Shown here: positions 1-8,492 of the stretch, piece by piece
Layout: each line of letters starts with the position of its first letter
Position numbering within the stretch: the first letter of the stretch is position 1
Origin: Acidobacteriaceae bacterium
Lineage (GTDB): Bacteria; Acidobacteriota; Terriglobia; Terriglobales; Acidobacteriaceae
Assembly: GCA_903642225.1 (NCBI GenBank)
Contig: CAHJWI010000002.1
Coordinates: 1 to 64,000 of the forward strand
Length of the DNA: 64,000 nt
Direction: 5' to 3'
Translations under genes and position numbers: made by a program
Notes under the pieces: model-generated
Database searches by the model: none
Seen by the model: only the letters and a program-made list of their open reading frames with translations
Told to the model about the DNA's origin: nothing

Positions 1-818
1 ATTCGGAACAATAGCAGTATAAAACATCGCTGCCATCTACACCCCCCCGCCACGCCGCCCACTGCAAACACCATCGGCGACCACCGCAAGACTGCACCCC
101 GCCACTCCGACCGCACCAGCATTGCCAGTACCGCACCCAGCAGCAGCCCATCCATCCGCGAAGGCGTCCACGAGTACGTGGCATACGGATGTGCACCGAT
201 CAGCCCCGACCGGTACACCCAGCAGCGCAGACTCACCGACAGCAACACGCCCACCAGCGCAGCCATTGCGATCCGCCGCTTCCGCCCCAGCAGGAACACC
301 AGCAGTGGCCACACAGAGTAAAACTGCTCCTCAATCGCCAGCGACCACAGGTGATTAATATTCACCCACGGTGCCGTCGTGTAGCCCACGCCATTGATCC
401 ACAGCGTATGCAGATAGGTCAGGTACAACAGCGTCCCCGGCACAAACCACCGGTATCCCAGCAGCAGCGACACCGCCATCAGCCCCAGGATCACCGCGTA
501 GTACAGCGGAAAAATCCGTAGAATCCGCCGCGCATAGAAGTTTCTGAAAAAGTGCGCACTCCGCTGCGTGTCATACAGAATGCCCGTAATCAGGAACCCG
601 GACAGTACAAAAAACAAATCCACCCCCACCCATCCAGACGAGAACAGCAGCGCCGCAAACCGCAGCGGCCAGCTCACCTGCGGGTTCGGATTGCGCACAA
701 ACAGGTGCCCCAGCAACACCATCAAAATCGCAATGCCGCGCACACCATCCAGTGCGGGGATATGCCGTCCCGTCGTGCTCTCGTCGGGCGTTCCCCCGGC
801 CTGCGCGGGCTTTGTCAT
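1..818 (-). CDS. Acyltransferase family 3 membrane protein (3' end cut by window edge)
   Basis: Integral inner-membrane O-acyltransferase of the acyltransferase-3 family (OafA/NodX type), which moves acyl groups onto extracytoplasmic sugars. I read at least 272 codons from an ATG at 816-818, open to base 1. Visible motifs are the N-terminal ALDGVRG...GH block with the conserved Arg and His, a WVGVDLFFVLSGFLITG helix, FRNFYARRILRI and EEQFYSVWP. The start overlaps the stop of the upstream gene by 4 bases (ATGA), so translation is probably coupled. It is very similar to its neighbour at 815-2035, which suggests tandem duplication. The true substrate cannot be told from sequence. The C-terminus is outside the window. 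Confidence 0.88.
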   Translation of the reverse strand, partial: MTKPAQAGGTPDESTTGRHIPALDGVRGIAILMVLLGHLFVRNPNPQVSWPLRFAALLFSSGWVGVDLFFVLSGFLITGILYDTQRSAHFFRNFYARRILRIFPLYYAVILGLMAVSLLLGYRWFVPGTLLYLTYLHTLWINGVGYTTAPWVNINHLWSLAIEEQFYSVWPLLVFLLGRKRRIAMAALVGVLLSVSLRCWVYRSGLIGAHPYATYSWTPSRMDGLLLGAVLAMLVRSEWRGAVLRWSPMVFAVGGVAGGCRWQRCFILLLFR

Positions 819-2035
819 GCGGCCGGAGGCGTCGCCAGCTCCGCATTCGCCTCCGCAACATCACGCCGCAGTTTGGGCCTGCCGCCACCCGAGGGAAAAT
901 ACCGCTTCAGCCGAAGGATCGGATTCTCAAACCACCTGAAGCTCGCCGCCGCAATCCCCACGAGAATCCCCAGCAGCCACACGTACGACCCAACAAACGC
1001 AAGCCCGCTCGAGTGCGTCGTCCGTTGAATCTGGAGATACGCCGGCTCCAGGACAGGCCCGCGCAGCAACGGATGTAGCAGGTAAATGCCGTAGCTGTAC
1101 TGCCCAAACATGCGCATCACCGGCCACCGCAGTACTCGCTCACACACGCTGCCCCGTTCCAGCGACCACCCGATCAGCCCGCACGCCGTCACCGCCAGCA
1201 CCGTGTACCCGGCCGTGCTGATCCATGGGTCGTTTGGCGAAAAGCCGTGCGACCGTACAAGATACCCTCCCAGCACCGCCACTCCAGCACCCAGTACGGC
1301 CGGCGACCACCGCAACACCGCTGCCCGTTCCGGCCCCCGTATCAGCATCGCCAGTGCCGAGCCCAGCAGGAGCCCGTCCAGGTGCGTCGGCGTCCATGTG
1401 TACACATTCACGCTGTGCACAAACCCGATCAACTGCACAGCTGTGCGGAACGCTGTGAACCCCACGCACAGCCCCACCGCCCCCCAAAGTATCCGCAACC
1501 GTGACCGCAGCAGAAACACCACCACCGGCCACACAAAATAGAACTGCTCCTCCATGTTCAACGACCACAGATGTCCCAGAAACAGCCACGGCGCACCGAT
1601 AAACTCCGGCGGCTGCCTCCACCAATTGCTCACATGCGCCAGCACCGGCAGCAGCCGCCCGCCAAACCACGGGTACCCCTGCGCCACCCCGATCAGCAGT
1701 AGAGCACCCACAAATAGGTAGTACAGCGGCAGAATGCGCAGCGCCCGCCGCGCATAGAAGTTTCTGAAAAACCTCGGCGTCCCCAGCGTATCGAACAGGA
1801 TCCCGGTAATCAGAAACCCCGACAATGCAAAGAACAGGTCCACACCGATCCAGCCCGTATCGATCGCGTCATACACCAGCCGCGACGCAAACGCGCTGTC
1901 CGACGCGTGCGGACGCGAGAGCAGGTGCCGCGCCATCACAATGAGCAGCGCCAGCCCGCGCACACCGTCCAGCGCAGGCAGGTGCTTGCCCGTGGTGCTT
2001 TCGTCAAATCGCGTAGCGGTAGCGGCAGAAATCAT
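815..2035 (-). CDS. Acyltransferase family 3 membrane protein
   Basis: 406-residue polytopic membrane acyltransferase of the OafA/NodX family. The N-terminus has LDGVRGLALLIVMARH (the catalytic Arg/His spacing), then GVDLFFALSGFLITG, FRNFYARRALRILPLYY, and MEEQFYFVWP near residue 165. About ten hydrophobic helices are visible. It lies 26 bases downstream of the ThyX-like gene and overlaps the next acyltransferase by 4 bases, so the three probably form one minus-strand operon. The paralogue at 1-818 shares long runs of identical residues (for example WTP..LDGLLLG). A role in LPS O-antigen or other surface-glycan acylation is likely from the family, but the substrate is unknown. Confidence 0.9.
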   Translation of the reverse strand: MISAATATRFDESTTGKHLPALDGVRGLALLIVMARHLLSRPHASDSAFASRLVYDAIDTGWIGVDLFFALSGFLITGILFDTLGTPRFFRNFYARRALRILPLYYLFVGALLLIGVAQGYPWFGGRLLPVLAHVSNWWRQPPEFIGAPWLFLGHLWSLNMEEQFYFVWPVVVFLLRSRLRILWGAVGLCVGFTAFRTAVQLIGFVHSVNVYTWTPTHLDGLLLGSALAMLIRGPERAAVLRWSPAVLGAGVAVLGGYLVRSHGFSPNDPWISTAGYTVLAVTACGLIGWSLERGSVCERVLRWPVMRMFGQYSYGIYLLHPLLRGPVLEPAYLQIQRTTHSSGLAFVGSYVWLLGILVGIAAASFRWFENPILRLKRYFPSGGGRPKLRRDVAEANAELATPPAA

Positions 2036-2061
2036 TCAGTCCTTGCGAACAGGAAAGGGAA

Positions 2062-3783
2062 CTAGCGCCGAAGCAAATCAATCGGCGCACTCGGATCTGA
2101 CATTCGAAAGTGCGCCGCAAGCGCAGGATGCCGCCGAGCCACGGCCTGGTACATCTGCCAGGCCACGTTGCGGTAGCTCCAGTGCCCGGCCGGCGTGCTG
2201 CGCAGCTCGCTCATGTACACGGCCTGCGCAAAATCCATGCTGAACAACGACCGGCATCGCGTCGCCAGCGGCAGCAGGTAATCAGCACTTTGAACCGCGC
2301 CCTGTGCAGCCTTCCGCCCAGCCATCGGCAGCGGCTCACCCCATGCCATCTGCACTCCGTCCGCACCGAACACCGGCACCGGCACAGCTGCGGCAGAGTA
2401 TGCGCCCAGCGTCGGTCCGGCACTCTCCGCACCTCCACAAAGCTGCCCATGCGCCACTCGCGCCGCCTCAATCGCCGCCGCATATTCCGCCCCAACCCGC
2501 GACCCGGACACCGCAGGCTGCCCCGAAAAGTCCGGCGTCTCAAACCCATGCACCGTCGTATACCCCTGCAACAGCTGCACGCATCTCCGATGCCGATGCA
2601 TATCCCGAAATCCGCCGATATCCATCAAAATGTCGAACCGCAAACCACCCGCCGCCGCAAACGCACGCGGCAACTCGTCATGCCGTCCACGGTGCTCCGT
2701 CCCCAGCCCCACCAGCTCAACAATCCGGCTCTCCGTCAACCCCGCCACCGCCGTCCGGATCTGCGCATACCGATAGTGCGTGTGTGGATACAGCAGCGAC
2801 GTCGCAAGATCGATCTCCAGCGACATCCGCTCTCCCGCCGGCACCTCCACCAATTCCACATTTGGCGACCCCGCAGGCATCGGCTCAATCGCCGCGTCCC
2901 CCATCAGCGCACGCGCAGCCTCGGTCAACGCCATACGGCTCTCCCGCGCAAACTCACTCGGAGCGGTATATTTCACCAGCGTCGGCGACACGTGCACCGG
3001 CCGCAGCAGATGCTCCTGCAGCGCCTCGCCCAACCCTGCATCCACCGCCGCCGCACGCTCCACCAGCGCCTCCGTCGCAGCCGTCGCCGGGCTCCAGGCC
3101 ACCCCCGCCGCCGCCGCACGCAGCTTCTCACCAAGCTCCCGCACCTCAGCGTAATCGCTGCCCAGCAACCGCGAAATCTGCCCCTCCAGCGTCCGCGCAT
3201 TTGAGATCTGCCCCAGCGATGTATTCGTCGCCAGCGGCAACAGGTACCGCGCCATGTCAAACGCCCGAGCCTTCAGCGTCCGCCCGTACGCCGCCTCATC
3301 CATCGCCGCGGGCCGCGGCACGGCATCCTTCAACTCCTCCAGCATGCCCGCCGCAACATTTTGATACGCATCGAAAAGCCGCCCAGCCGTTGCCGAAAAG
3401 AGCGTCGCATCCGCCGCGCCCGCAAACGCCGGCGTATAGAAACCCGACTTCCGAAAATCCTGGTACCGCGTGCTGCGCTCCTGCCCATCCCAGCGCGGTT
3501 CGTCCACCAACGCAATCGCCGCCAGCAGGCTCAGCCGCTCCACGGCAAACGCCACATGCGCCAGGTCCGCAATCGACCGGTGCCCATACTGAAAATAAAA
3601 CGTACTCAAAAACTGCTCGGCCCGTTGCGCGCTGATCTCCTTCAGGCTCTCCCGCAACGTCAGCGAACTCCGCGAATACTTCGCCATCGCATACGCTAGC
3701 ACCTCCGGGTCCGCCCCGTGGATGGCATACACCTCCGTCGAAATCCCCGCCGCATTCATGTCGGCAACCGGCAACTCAGGCAT
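2062..3783 (-). CDS. Two-domain ThyX-like (FAD-dependent thymidylate synthase family) protein
   Basis: 573 residues, more than twice the roughly 220-250 of ordinary ThyX, because it holds two ThyX-like halves. Half 1 (about 15-225) has FYFQYGHRSIADLAHVAF, a VDEPRWDG run and ERSTRY at 102-107. Half 2 (about 315-560) has RDMHRHRR at 393-400 and a C-terminal MSELRSTPAGHWSYR. The classical ThyX signature is RHRxxSxNExSxRY. Here the RHR part is seen only in half 2 and the SxRY part only in half 1. ThyX makes dTMP from dUMP using FAD and methylene-THF. Whether this protein does so is uncertain, and it may be a diverged paralogue. It is first gene of the operon with the two acyltransferases. Confidence 0.82.
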   Translation of the reverse strand: MPELPVADMNAAGISTEVYAIHGADPEVLAYAMAKYSRSSLTLRESLKEISAQRAEQFLSTFYFQYGHRSIADLAHVAFAVERLSLLAAIALVDEPRWDGQERSTRYQDFRKSGFYTPAFAGAADATLFSATAGRLFDAYQNVAAGMLEELKDAVPRPAAMDEAAYGRTLKARAFDMARYLLPLATNTSLGQISNARTLEGQISRLLGSDYAEVRELGEKLRAAAAGVAWSPATAATEALVERAAAVDAGLGEALQEHLLRPVHVSPTLVKYTAPSEFARESRMALTEAARALMGDAAIEPMPAGSPNVELVEVPAGERMSLEIDLATSLLYPHTHYRYAQIRTAVAGLTESRIVELVGLGTEHRGRHDELPRAFAAAGGLRFDILMDIGGFRDMHRHRRCVQLLQGYTTVHGFETPDFSGQPAVSGSRVGAEYAAAIEAARVAHGQLCGGAESAGPTLGAYSAAAVPVPVFGADGVQMAWGEPLPMAGRKAAQGAVQSADYLLPLATRCRSLFSMDFAQAVYMSELRSTPAGHWSYRNVAWQMYQAVARRHPALAAHFRMSDPSAPIDLLRR

Positions 3784-3884
3784 GCCAAAAGCATACCGCG
3801 ACCGCTGCGGCGATATCGCGACCTCCGCGGTGAGCCGCGAACGATATCAGCCCGCCCCGCAAATACTGCAGCATCTAACCACAC

Positions 3885-4664
3885 GTGACCGACCACCCCG
3901 ACCCATCCCTCCTCCAAACCACCCACCGCCCCTGGCCCATGCCCACCCGCCCGTGGCGTCTCCGCCAGCGCTGGTCCAAACTCCTCTTCGCCCACTGGCC
4001 CGTCCCGGCATCAGACGTCCAGCGCCGCCTCCCCGCCGGCCTCCGCGTCGACACCCACGACGGCTGGGCCTGGCTCGGCGTCGTCCCCTTCCTTATGGAC
4101 CAGGTCCGCTTCCGCACCCTCGGCGAACACTCCATCGGCGTCCCCACCGCCACCGCTTTCCCCGAGCTCAACCTCCGCACCTACGTTCTCGCGCCAGACG
4201 GCCGAGCCGGCGTTTACTTCTTCTCGCTCGACGCCTCCTCCCTCCTCGCCGTCCTCGGCGCACGCATCGCTTTCGGCCTCCCCTACTTTTACGCCCGCAT
4301 GTCCATGCAGCAGCAGGGCAGTGAACTCCACTACACCTCCCGTCGACCGCAAGGGCCGCCCGCCCTCTTCGACGCCCGCTACCGCTCCCTCAACACACCC
4401 AGCCCGCAAGACAGCCTGCGAGAGTTCCTCACCGCCCGCTACGCCTTCTTTACCCGCCGCTTCGGCCACGTCCAGGCAGGCGAAATCCATCACGCCCCCT
4501 GGCACCTCGAAAACGCCGAAGCCGAGTTCACCACCAACCAGCTCCCCGCCAGCTTCGGCTTCACCCTCCCCAACCGCCCACCCATCCTCCACTACGCCCC
4601 AGAAGTCCACATGCAGGCCTGGACCGTCCGTCGCGTTTCCCCAACTCACCCGCCGCCCAGCTAA
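3885..4664 (+). CDS. YqjF family protein (DUF2071)
   Basis: 259-residue soluble protein of the DUF2071/YqjF family (named from Bacillus yqjF; biochemical function unknown). The region LLFAHWPVPASDVQRRLP and the following GWAWLGVVPF are the family's hallmark N-terminal block, and FPELNLRTYV and GVYFFSLDA follow. The start used is GTG at 3885. An in-frame ATG 18 codons later (MPTRPW) is an alternative that keeps the whole domain. It is divergent from the ThyX-like gene, with 101 bases between them for both promoters, and is followed by the peptidase after 42 bases. Third positions are almost all C, as in the other plus-strand genes up to 8.1 kb. Confidence 0.85.
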   Translation: MTDHPDPSLLQTTHRPWPMPTRPWRLRQRWSKLLFAHWPVPASDVQRRLPAGLRVDTHDGWAWLGVVPFLMDQVRFRTLGEHSIGVPTATAFPELNLRTYVLAPDGRAGVYFFSLDASSLLAVLGARIAFGLPYFYARMSMQQQGSELHYTSRRPQGPPALFDARYRSLNTPSPQDSLREFLTARYAFFTRRFGHVQAGEIHHAPWHLENAEAEFTTNQLPASFGFTLPNRPPILHYAPEVHMQAWTVRRVSPTHPPPS

Positions 4665-4706
4665 ACTACTCAGGCAAACGCACAACGCCACCGCTGGAGC
4701 CACCTG

Positions 4707-6373
4707 ATGAGCCGCCTCGCCCGCCTAGCCCTCGCCGCATCCCTGCTCGCGTCCGCCCTCCACGCCCAGCAGTTCGCACCTCTCCCCGCCGGTGCCCAGG
4801 CCGAAGCCGCCTCTATCGACCCAGAGCGCCTCCGCGCCTCCGTAAAGCAGCTCTCGAGCAACCAGTTCGAAGGCCGAGGCCCCGGCCAGCCCGGTGGCAT
4901 CCTCGCCACCAATTTCATCGCAGACGCCTTCCGCTCCTACGGCCTCCAGCCCGCTGGCGACAACGGTACGTTTCTGCAAGCGGTGCCTCTCGTCGGCGTC
5001 CAGACCGTCGCCGCGGAGACACACTTCCACTTCATTCCAGGCCCCGGCTCCAAAACCACCACGCCCACTGACCTTACCTTCGGCCCCGACTTCGTCGTCA
5101 ACAACCAGACTCACACCGACAAATCCACCCTCGACGTCCCCCTCGTCTTCGTCGGCCACGGCATCGTCGCGCCGGAATACCACTGGGACGACTACGCCGG
5201 CATCGACGTCAAGGGCAAGGCCGTCGTCATCGTCGTCAACGAACCACCCTCCACCGATGCAAATTTCTTCAAAGGCGAAGCCCTCACCTACTACGGCCGC
5301 TGGACCTATAAGTTTGAAGAAGCCGGCCGCCACGGTGCCGTCGCCGCCCTCATCATCCACCGCACAGACCTCGCCAGCTACGGCTGGCCCGTGGTCCAGA
5401 ACAGCTGGTCCGGCGAGCACAGCTACCTGCGCGGCGACCCCAATGCCCGCCTCACCGCCGCCTCCTGGATCCAGCACTCCGTCGCCGACCAACTCCTCAG
5501 CTCCGTCGGGCTCACCGCCGATCAGGCCATCAACGAGTCCAACAAGCGCACCTTCAAAGCCTTCGATCTCCCCGTTCAGCTCAAGGCTGAAATCGTAAGC
5601 AACATCCGCAACTACGACTCCGCGAACATCGTCGGCAAGGTTGCAGGAGTCCAGCCCGGCAACGCCGTCCTCTACACCGGCCATTGGGATCACTTCGGCA
5701 TCGATCGCACCCGCAAGGGCGATCCCGTCTTCCACGGCGCTGCCGACAACGCAACCGGCTCCGCCATGTCATGGAACTCGCCCGCGCCTTCGCCGAAAAG
5801 AAAGCCACCCCGCCCCACGACGTTTACTTCGCCGCCGTCACCGCAGAAGAGCAGGGCCTGCTCGGCTCGCAATACCTCGGCGAGCACCCACCCACATCCG
5901 CAAAAAACATCTCCCTGGACCTAAACTTCGACGATCTCGCACCCATCGGCGATGTACGCTCCGGCACAGTCCACGGCGCAGAGCGCACCACCGTCTATCC
6001 CCTCGTCGAAGCCCTCGCCAAACAGGACGGCCTCGCCCTTCAAGGAGATGCCTTCCCCATGGCCGGCCACTTCTACCGCTCCGACCACTTCTCCCTCGCG
6101 CGCGTCGGCATCCCCGCCTTCTCCATCGGCGAAGGCACCCTCTTCCGCAACCATGACGATGCGTGGGGCAAGCAGCAGGCCGACGACTACACCGCCCACC
6201 GCTACCACACCCCCGCGGACATCTACGAACCATCCATGGACTTCAGCGGCAACGCACGCATGGCCCGCTTCGGCTTCGAACTCGGCTGGCAAATCCTCTC
6301 TCAACCCGCCAAAGTCGAGTGGCTTAAAGGCGACGAATTCGAACGCGCGCGCAAACAGAGCGAAGGTCAGTAG
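4707..6373 (+). pseudogene. M28 family metallopeptidase with PA domain, single-base frameshift
   Basis: Exported zinc aminopeptidase of family M28. Frame one begins at ATG 4707 (GGAG 8 bases upstream) with a signal peptide (LALAASLLASALHAQ), then a PA-type insert (VFVGHGIVAPEYHWDDYAG) and the metal motifs TGHWDHFG and GAADNATGSA. At about 5766-5770 the family motif breaks: frame one goes to a junk tail ending at 5924, while MELARAFAE, AVTAEEQGLLGS and YRSDHFS continue in the -1 frame to 6373. One missing base (reading ATG-GTC-ATG) would restore about 556 residues. The sequence does not distinguish true inactivation, a -1 shift in translation, or a sequencing error. The stop lies 2 bases before coaD. 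Confidence 0.85.
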
Positions 6374-6375
6374 CC

Positions 6376-6897
6376 ATGCCGGCCATCCGCGCCATCTACC
6401 CCGGCACCTTTGACCCGCCTACCAACGGCCACCTTGACGTTGTCACTCGCGGAGCCCGTCTTTTCGACTCCCTCGTCGTCGCAGTCTTAAAAAACTCCAG
6501 CAAAGGCAAGCCCCTCTTCACCACTGAAGAGCGCGCCGAAATGCTCACAGAAATCACCGCTCCCATCGGCAACGTCACCGTCGCCACCTTCGACGGCCTT
6601 CTCGTCGATTTTGCCCGCCAGCAATCCGCCACTGCCGTCATCCGAGGCATCCGCGCCGTCTCCGACTACGAGTACGAGTTCCAGATGGCCATGATGAACC
6701 GCCATCTCGACCCCAACCTCGAAACCGTCTTCCTTCAGCCCGCCGAGCAGTACACCTATGTCTCCTCCCGCCTCATCAAGGGCGTCTTCCAGCTCGGCGG
6801 CGACATCAGCACCCTTGTTCCACCGGTTGTTATGAAGCGCCTCCACGCAAAGACTCCCGCCGCCCTTACCACCCCAGAAAGCGGCGCCAGCACCTAA
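6376..6897 (+). CDS. coaD: Phosphopantetheine adenylyltransferase
   Basis: Cytoplasmic CoaD, the fourth step of coenzyme A synthesis: ATP plus 4'-phosphopantetheine gives dephospho-CoA and PPi. The 173-residue product has the nucleotidyltransferase motif IYPGTFDPPTNGHLD near the N-terminus (the T/HxGH signature), VIRGIRAVSDYEYEFQMA around residue 90, and YTYVSSRLIKGV, the ISSTxVR-like motif of the family. Length is slightly over the usual 160 because of a short alanine/threonine-rich tail. The ATG is 2 bases after the peptidase stop, so it is probably co-transcribed with it. This essential gene appears intact. Confidence 0.97.
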   Translation: MPAIRAIYPGTFDPPTNGHLDVVTRGARLFDSLVVAVLKNSSKGKPLFTTEERAEMLTEITAPIGNVTVATFDGLLVDFARQQSATAVIRGIRAVSDYEYEFQMAMMNRHLDPNLETVFLQPAEQYTYVSSRLIKGVFQLGGDISTLVPPVVMKRLHAKTPAALTTPESGAST

Positions 6898-6944
6898 CTT
6901 GCCGTGCCATCACCGCACCTGCTTGTGTATCGTGATCTCACCGC

Positions 6945-8105
6945 ATGAACGACACAGCCGCAAAGCTCAAGCCCAAACAGCACTTTGAAATCCTCGACGG
7001 CCTCCGCGGCGTCGCCGCCATGATGGTCGTCATCTTCCACACCTTCGAGGCGTGGAACGGCGGCAGCGCCTTCCGCCAGATTATCAATCACGGCTATATG
7101 GCCGTGGACTTCTTCTTCCTGCTCTCCGGCTTCGTCGTCGCCTACGCCTACGACGACCGTTGGCGCTCGCCCGCGAAGCCCAACGGCATGTCCATCGTCG
7201 ACTTTTTCAAGCGGCGCATCATCCGCCTGCAGCCCATGGTCATCATGGGCAACATCATCGGCGCGCTCCTCTTTTATCCCGCCGCTGGCAAACTCTTCCC
7301 GCTTATCGCCGCCACTCCCGTGTGGCAGGTCATCCTCACCATGCTCGTCGGCTTCACCCTCCTCCCGCTGCCCATCTCGATGGACATCCGCGGCTGGGAT
7401 GAAATGCACCCGCTTGACGGCCCCGCCTGGTCCCTCTTCTTTGAGTACATCGCCAACATTGCCTACGCCCTCGGCCTTCGCAAGGCCTCCAACCGCGTCC
7501 TCGGCATCCTCACTGCCCTCGCCGCCGTCTTCCTCATTCACTTGCTCCTCACCGGCACCCGCGGCGACGTCATTGGCGGCTGGTCCATCGACGCCCTTGA
7601 ACTTCACGTTGGCTTCGCCCGCCTGCTGTTTCCGTTCATGGCTGGCATGCTCCTCATGCGCCTCGGCAAGCGCATCCACGTCCGCAACGCGTTCTTCTGG
7701 TGCAGCCTCCTGCTGATCGTCACCTTCAGCCTGCCCCGCTTCGGTGGACTAACAACCCTCTGGAAAAACGGCCTCTACGAAGCCTTCTGCATCATCGTCG
7801 TCTTCCCGATCATCGTCGCCATGGGTGCCGGCGACCAGATCACCGGCCGCATCGCCACCCGCCTGTGCAAGTTCTCCGGCGAGATCTCGTACCCGCTTTA
7901 CATCACCCACTACCCGCTCATCTACATCTACACGGCCTACGTCGTCGCCGGCCGCTTTACGGTCCTCCAGGGCTACCTCTGGGGAGCTGCTCTCTTCGTC
8001 GCCGCCGTCACCGTCGCCTACGCCTGCCTCAAGCTCTACGACGAACCCCTCCGCCGCTGGCTTAACCGCCGCTTCCTCGTCACCGGCACCTCCACCGCGC
8101 GGTAG
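6945..8105 (+). CDS. Acyltransferase family 3 membrane protein
   Basis: 386-residue polytopic membrane acyltransferase, the third of this family in the window but a different subfamily from the tandem pair at 1-2035. It has LDGLRGVAAMMVVIFH at the N-terminus (Arg and His of the active site), MAVDFFFLLSGFVVAYAYDD, FFKRRIIRLQP, and GPAWSLFFEYIAN, where the others have EEQFY. FSGEISYPLYITHYPL near the C-terminus is a family signature. The ATG at 6945 has no clear Shine-Dalgarno. It is the last gene before the GC-skew switch and still shows C-rich third positions. Substrate is unknown; sugar O-acylation is the usual activity. Confidence 0.9.
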   Translation: MNDTAAKLKPKQHFEILDGLRGVAAMMVVIFHTFEAWNGGSAFRQIINHGYMAVDFFFLLSGFVVAYAYDDRWRSPAKPNGMSIVDFFKRRIIRLQPMVIMGNIIGALLFYPAAGKLFPLIAATPVWQVILTMLVGFTLLPLPISMDIRGWDEMHPLDGPAWSLFFEYIANIAYALGLRKASNRVLGILTALAAVFLIHLLLTGTRGDVIGGWSIDALELHVGFARLLFPFMAGMLLMRLGKRIHVRNAFFWCSLLLIVTFSLPRFGGLTTLWKNGLYEAFCIIVVFPIIVAMGAGDQITGRIATRLCKFSGEISYPLYITHYPLIYIYTAYVVAGRFTVLQGYLWGAALFVAAVTVAYACLKLYDEPLRRWLNRRFLVTGTSTAR

Positions 8106-8222
8106 CCACAGCATCTAACGTTGTAATTCGCTCCATTGTCAGTGCTTGCGCAATGCAGCCGCCTGCAGCCTACGCGCAGAGAATTTTTGAGATTCCAGTA
8201 TTGTTGGCCGCGGCTTTGATAG

Positions 8223-8423
8223 CGCCAGAGATGTTTTGGTCAGACCGCGCAGAACACCAGTGCTGCGGAGCACGAACGCAGCGACAGCAACCCCGGAGAG
8301 ACGATTGCGGGCATTGTCGCGGGTGTTCCGTCGCAGGCTCAGCCGATCGTTGAACGATCGTTGGTTGTGAAGAGCAAGGCACCGGCACGAAGGTCAGTTT
8401 TACCGCTGGTAAACTTCAGATGA
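8223..8423 (+). pseudogene. Possible gene remnant, no start codon
   Basis: An open frame of 66 codons between two stops, without a usable start, reads like protein in its second half (NPGETIAGIVAGVP, IVERSLVVKSKAP). I do not recognise a family. It may be the end of a gene lost in a rearrangement, or chance. Confidence 0.22.
8344..8360. repeat. Perfect palindrome CGATCGTTGAACGATCG
   Basis: Two 8-base arms (CGATCGTT and AACGATCG) flank a single central G. It sits 133 bases before the aminotransferase start. It could be an operator or a recombination site; it has no T-run, so it is not an obvious terminator. Confidence 0.5.
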
Positions 8424-8492
8424 GCGGCTGTGCGGAGAACGCACGTTGCTGCCGGGGCGACGCTTAAACGGCCTCGCCAGGAATACCAAATC

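Larger units (their letters stand above)
8106..8492. other. 387-base gap at the GC-skew switch
   Basis: No intact gene. Upstream of this gap the plus strand is strongly C-rich and downstream it is strongly G-rich, whatever the gene direction. The gap holds a 66-codon open stretch without a start (8223-8423) and a perfect 17-base palindrome (8344-8360). I found no convincing DnaA box (TTATNCACA type) on either strand. Confidence 0.6.

Noticed and set aside
8223-8423. Intact gene on the plus strand
   Set aside because: There is no start codon in frame and the frame is closed by stops on both sides; kept only as a possible remnant.
8106-8492. Candidate oriC with DnaA boxes
   Set aside because: The skew sign fits an origin, but no TTATNCACA-like box or dnaA gene is visible, so I call only a skew switch.
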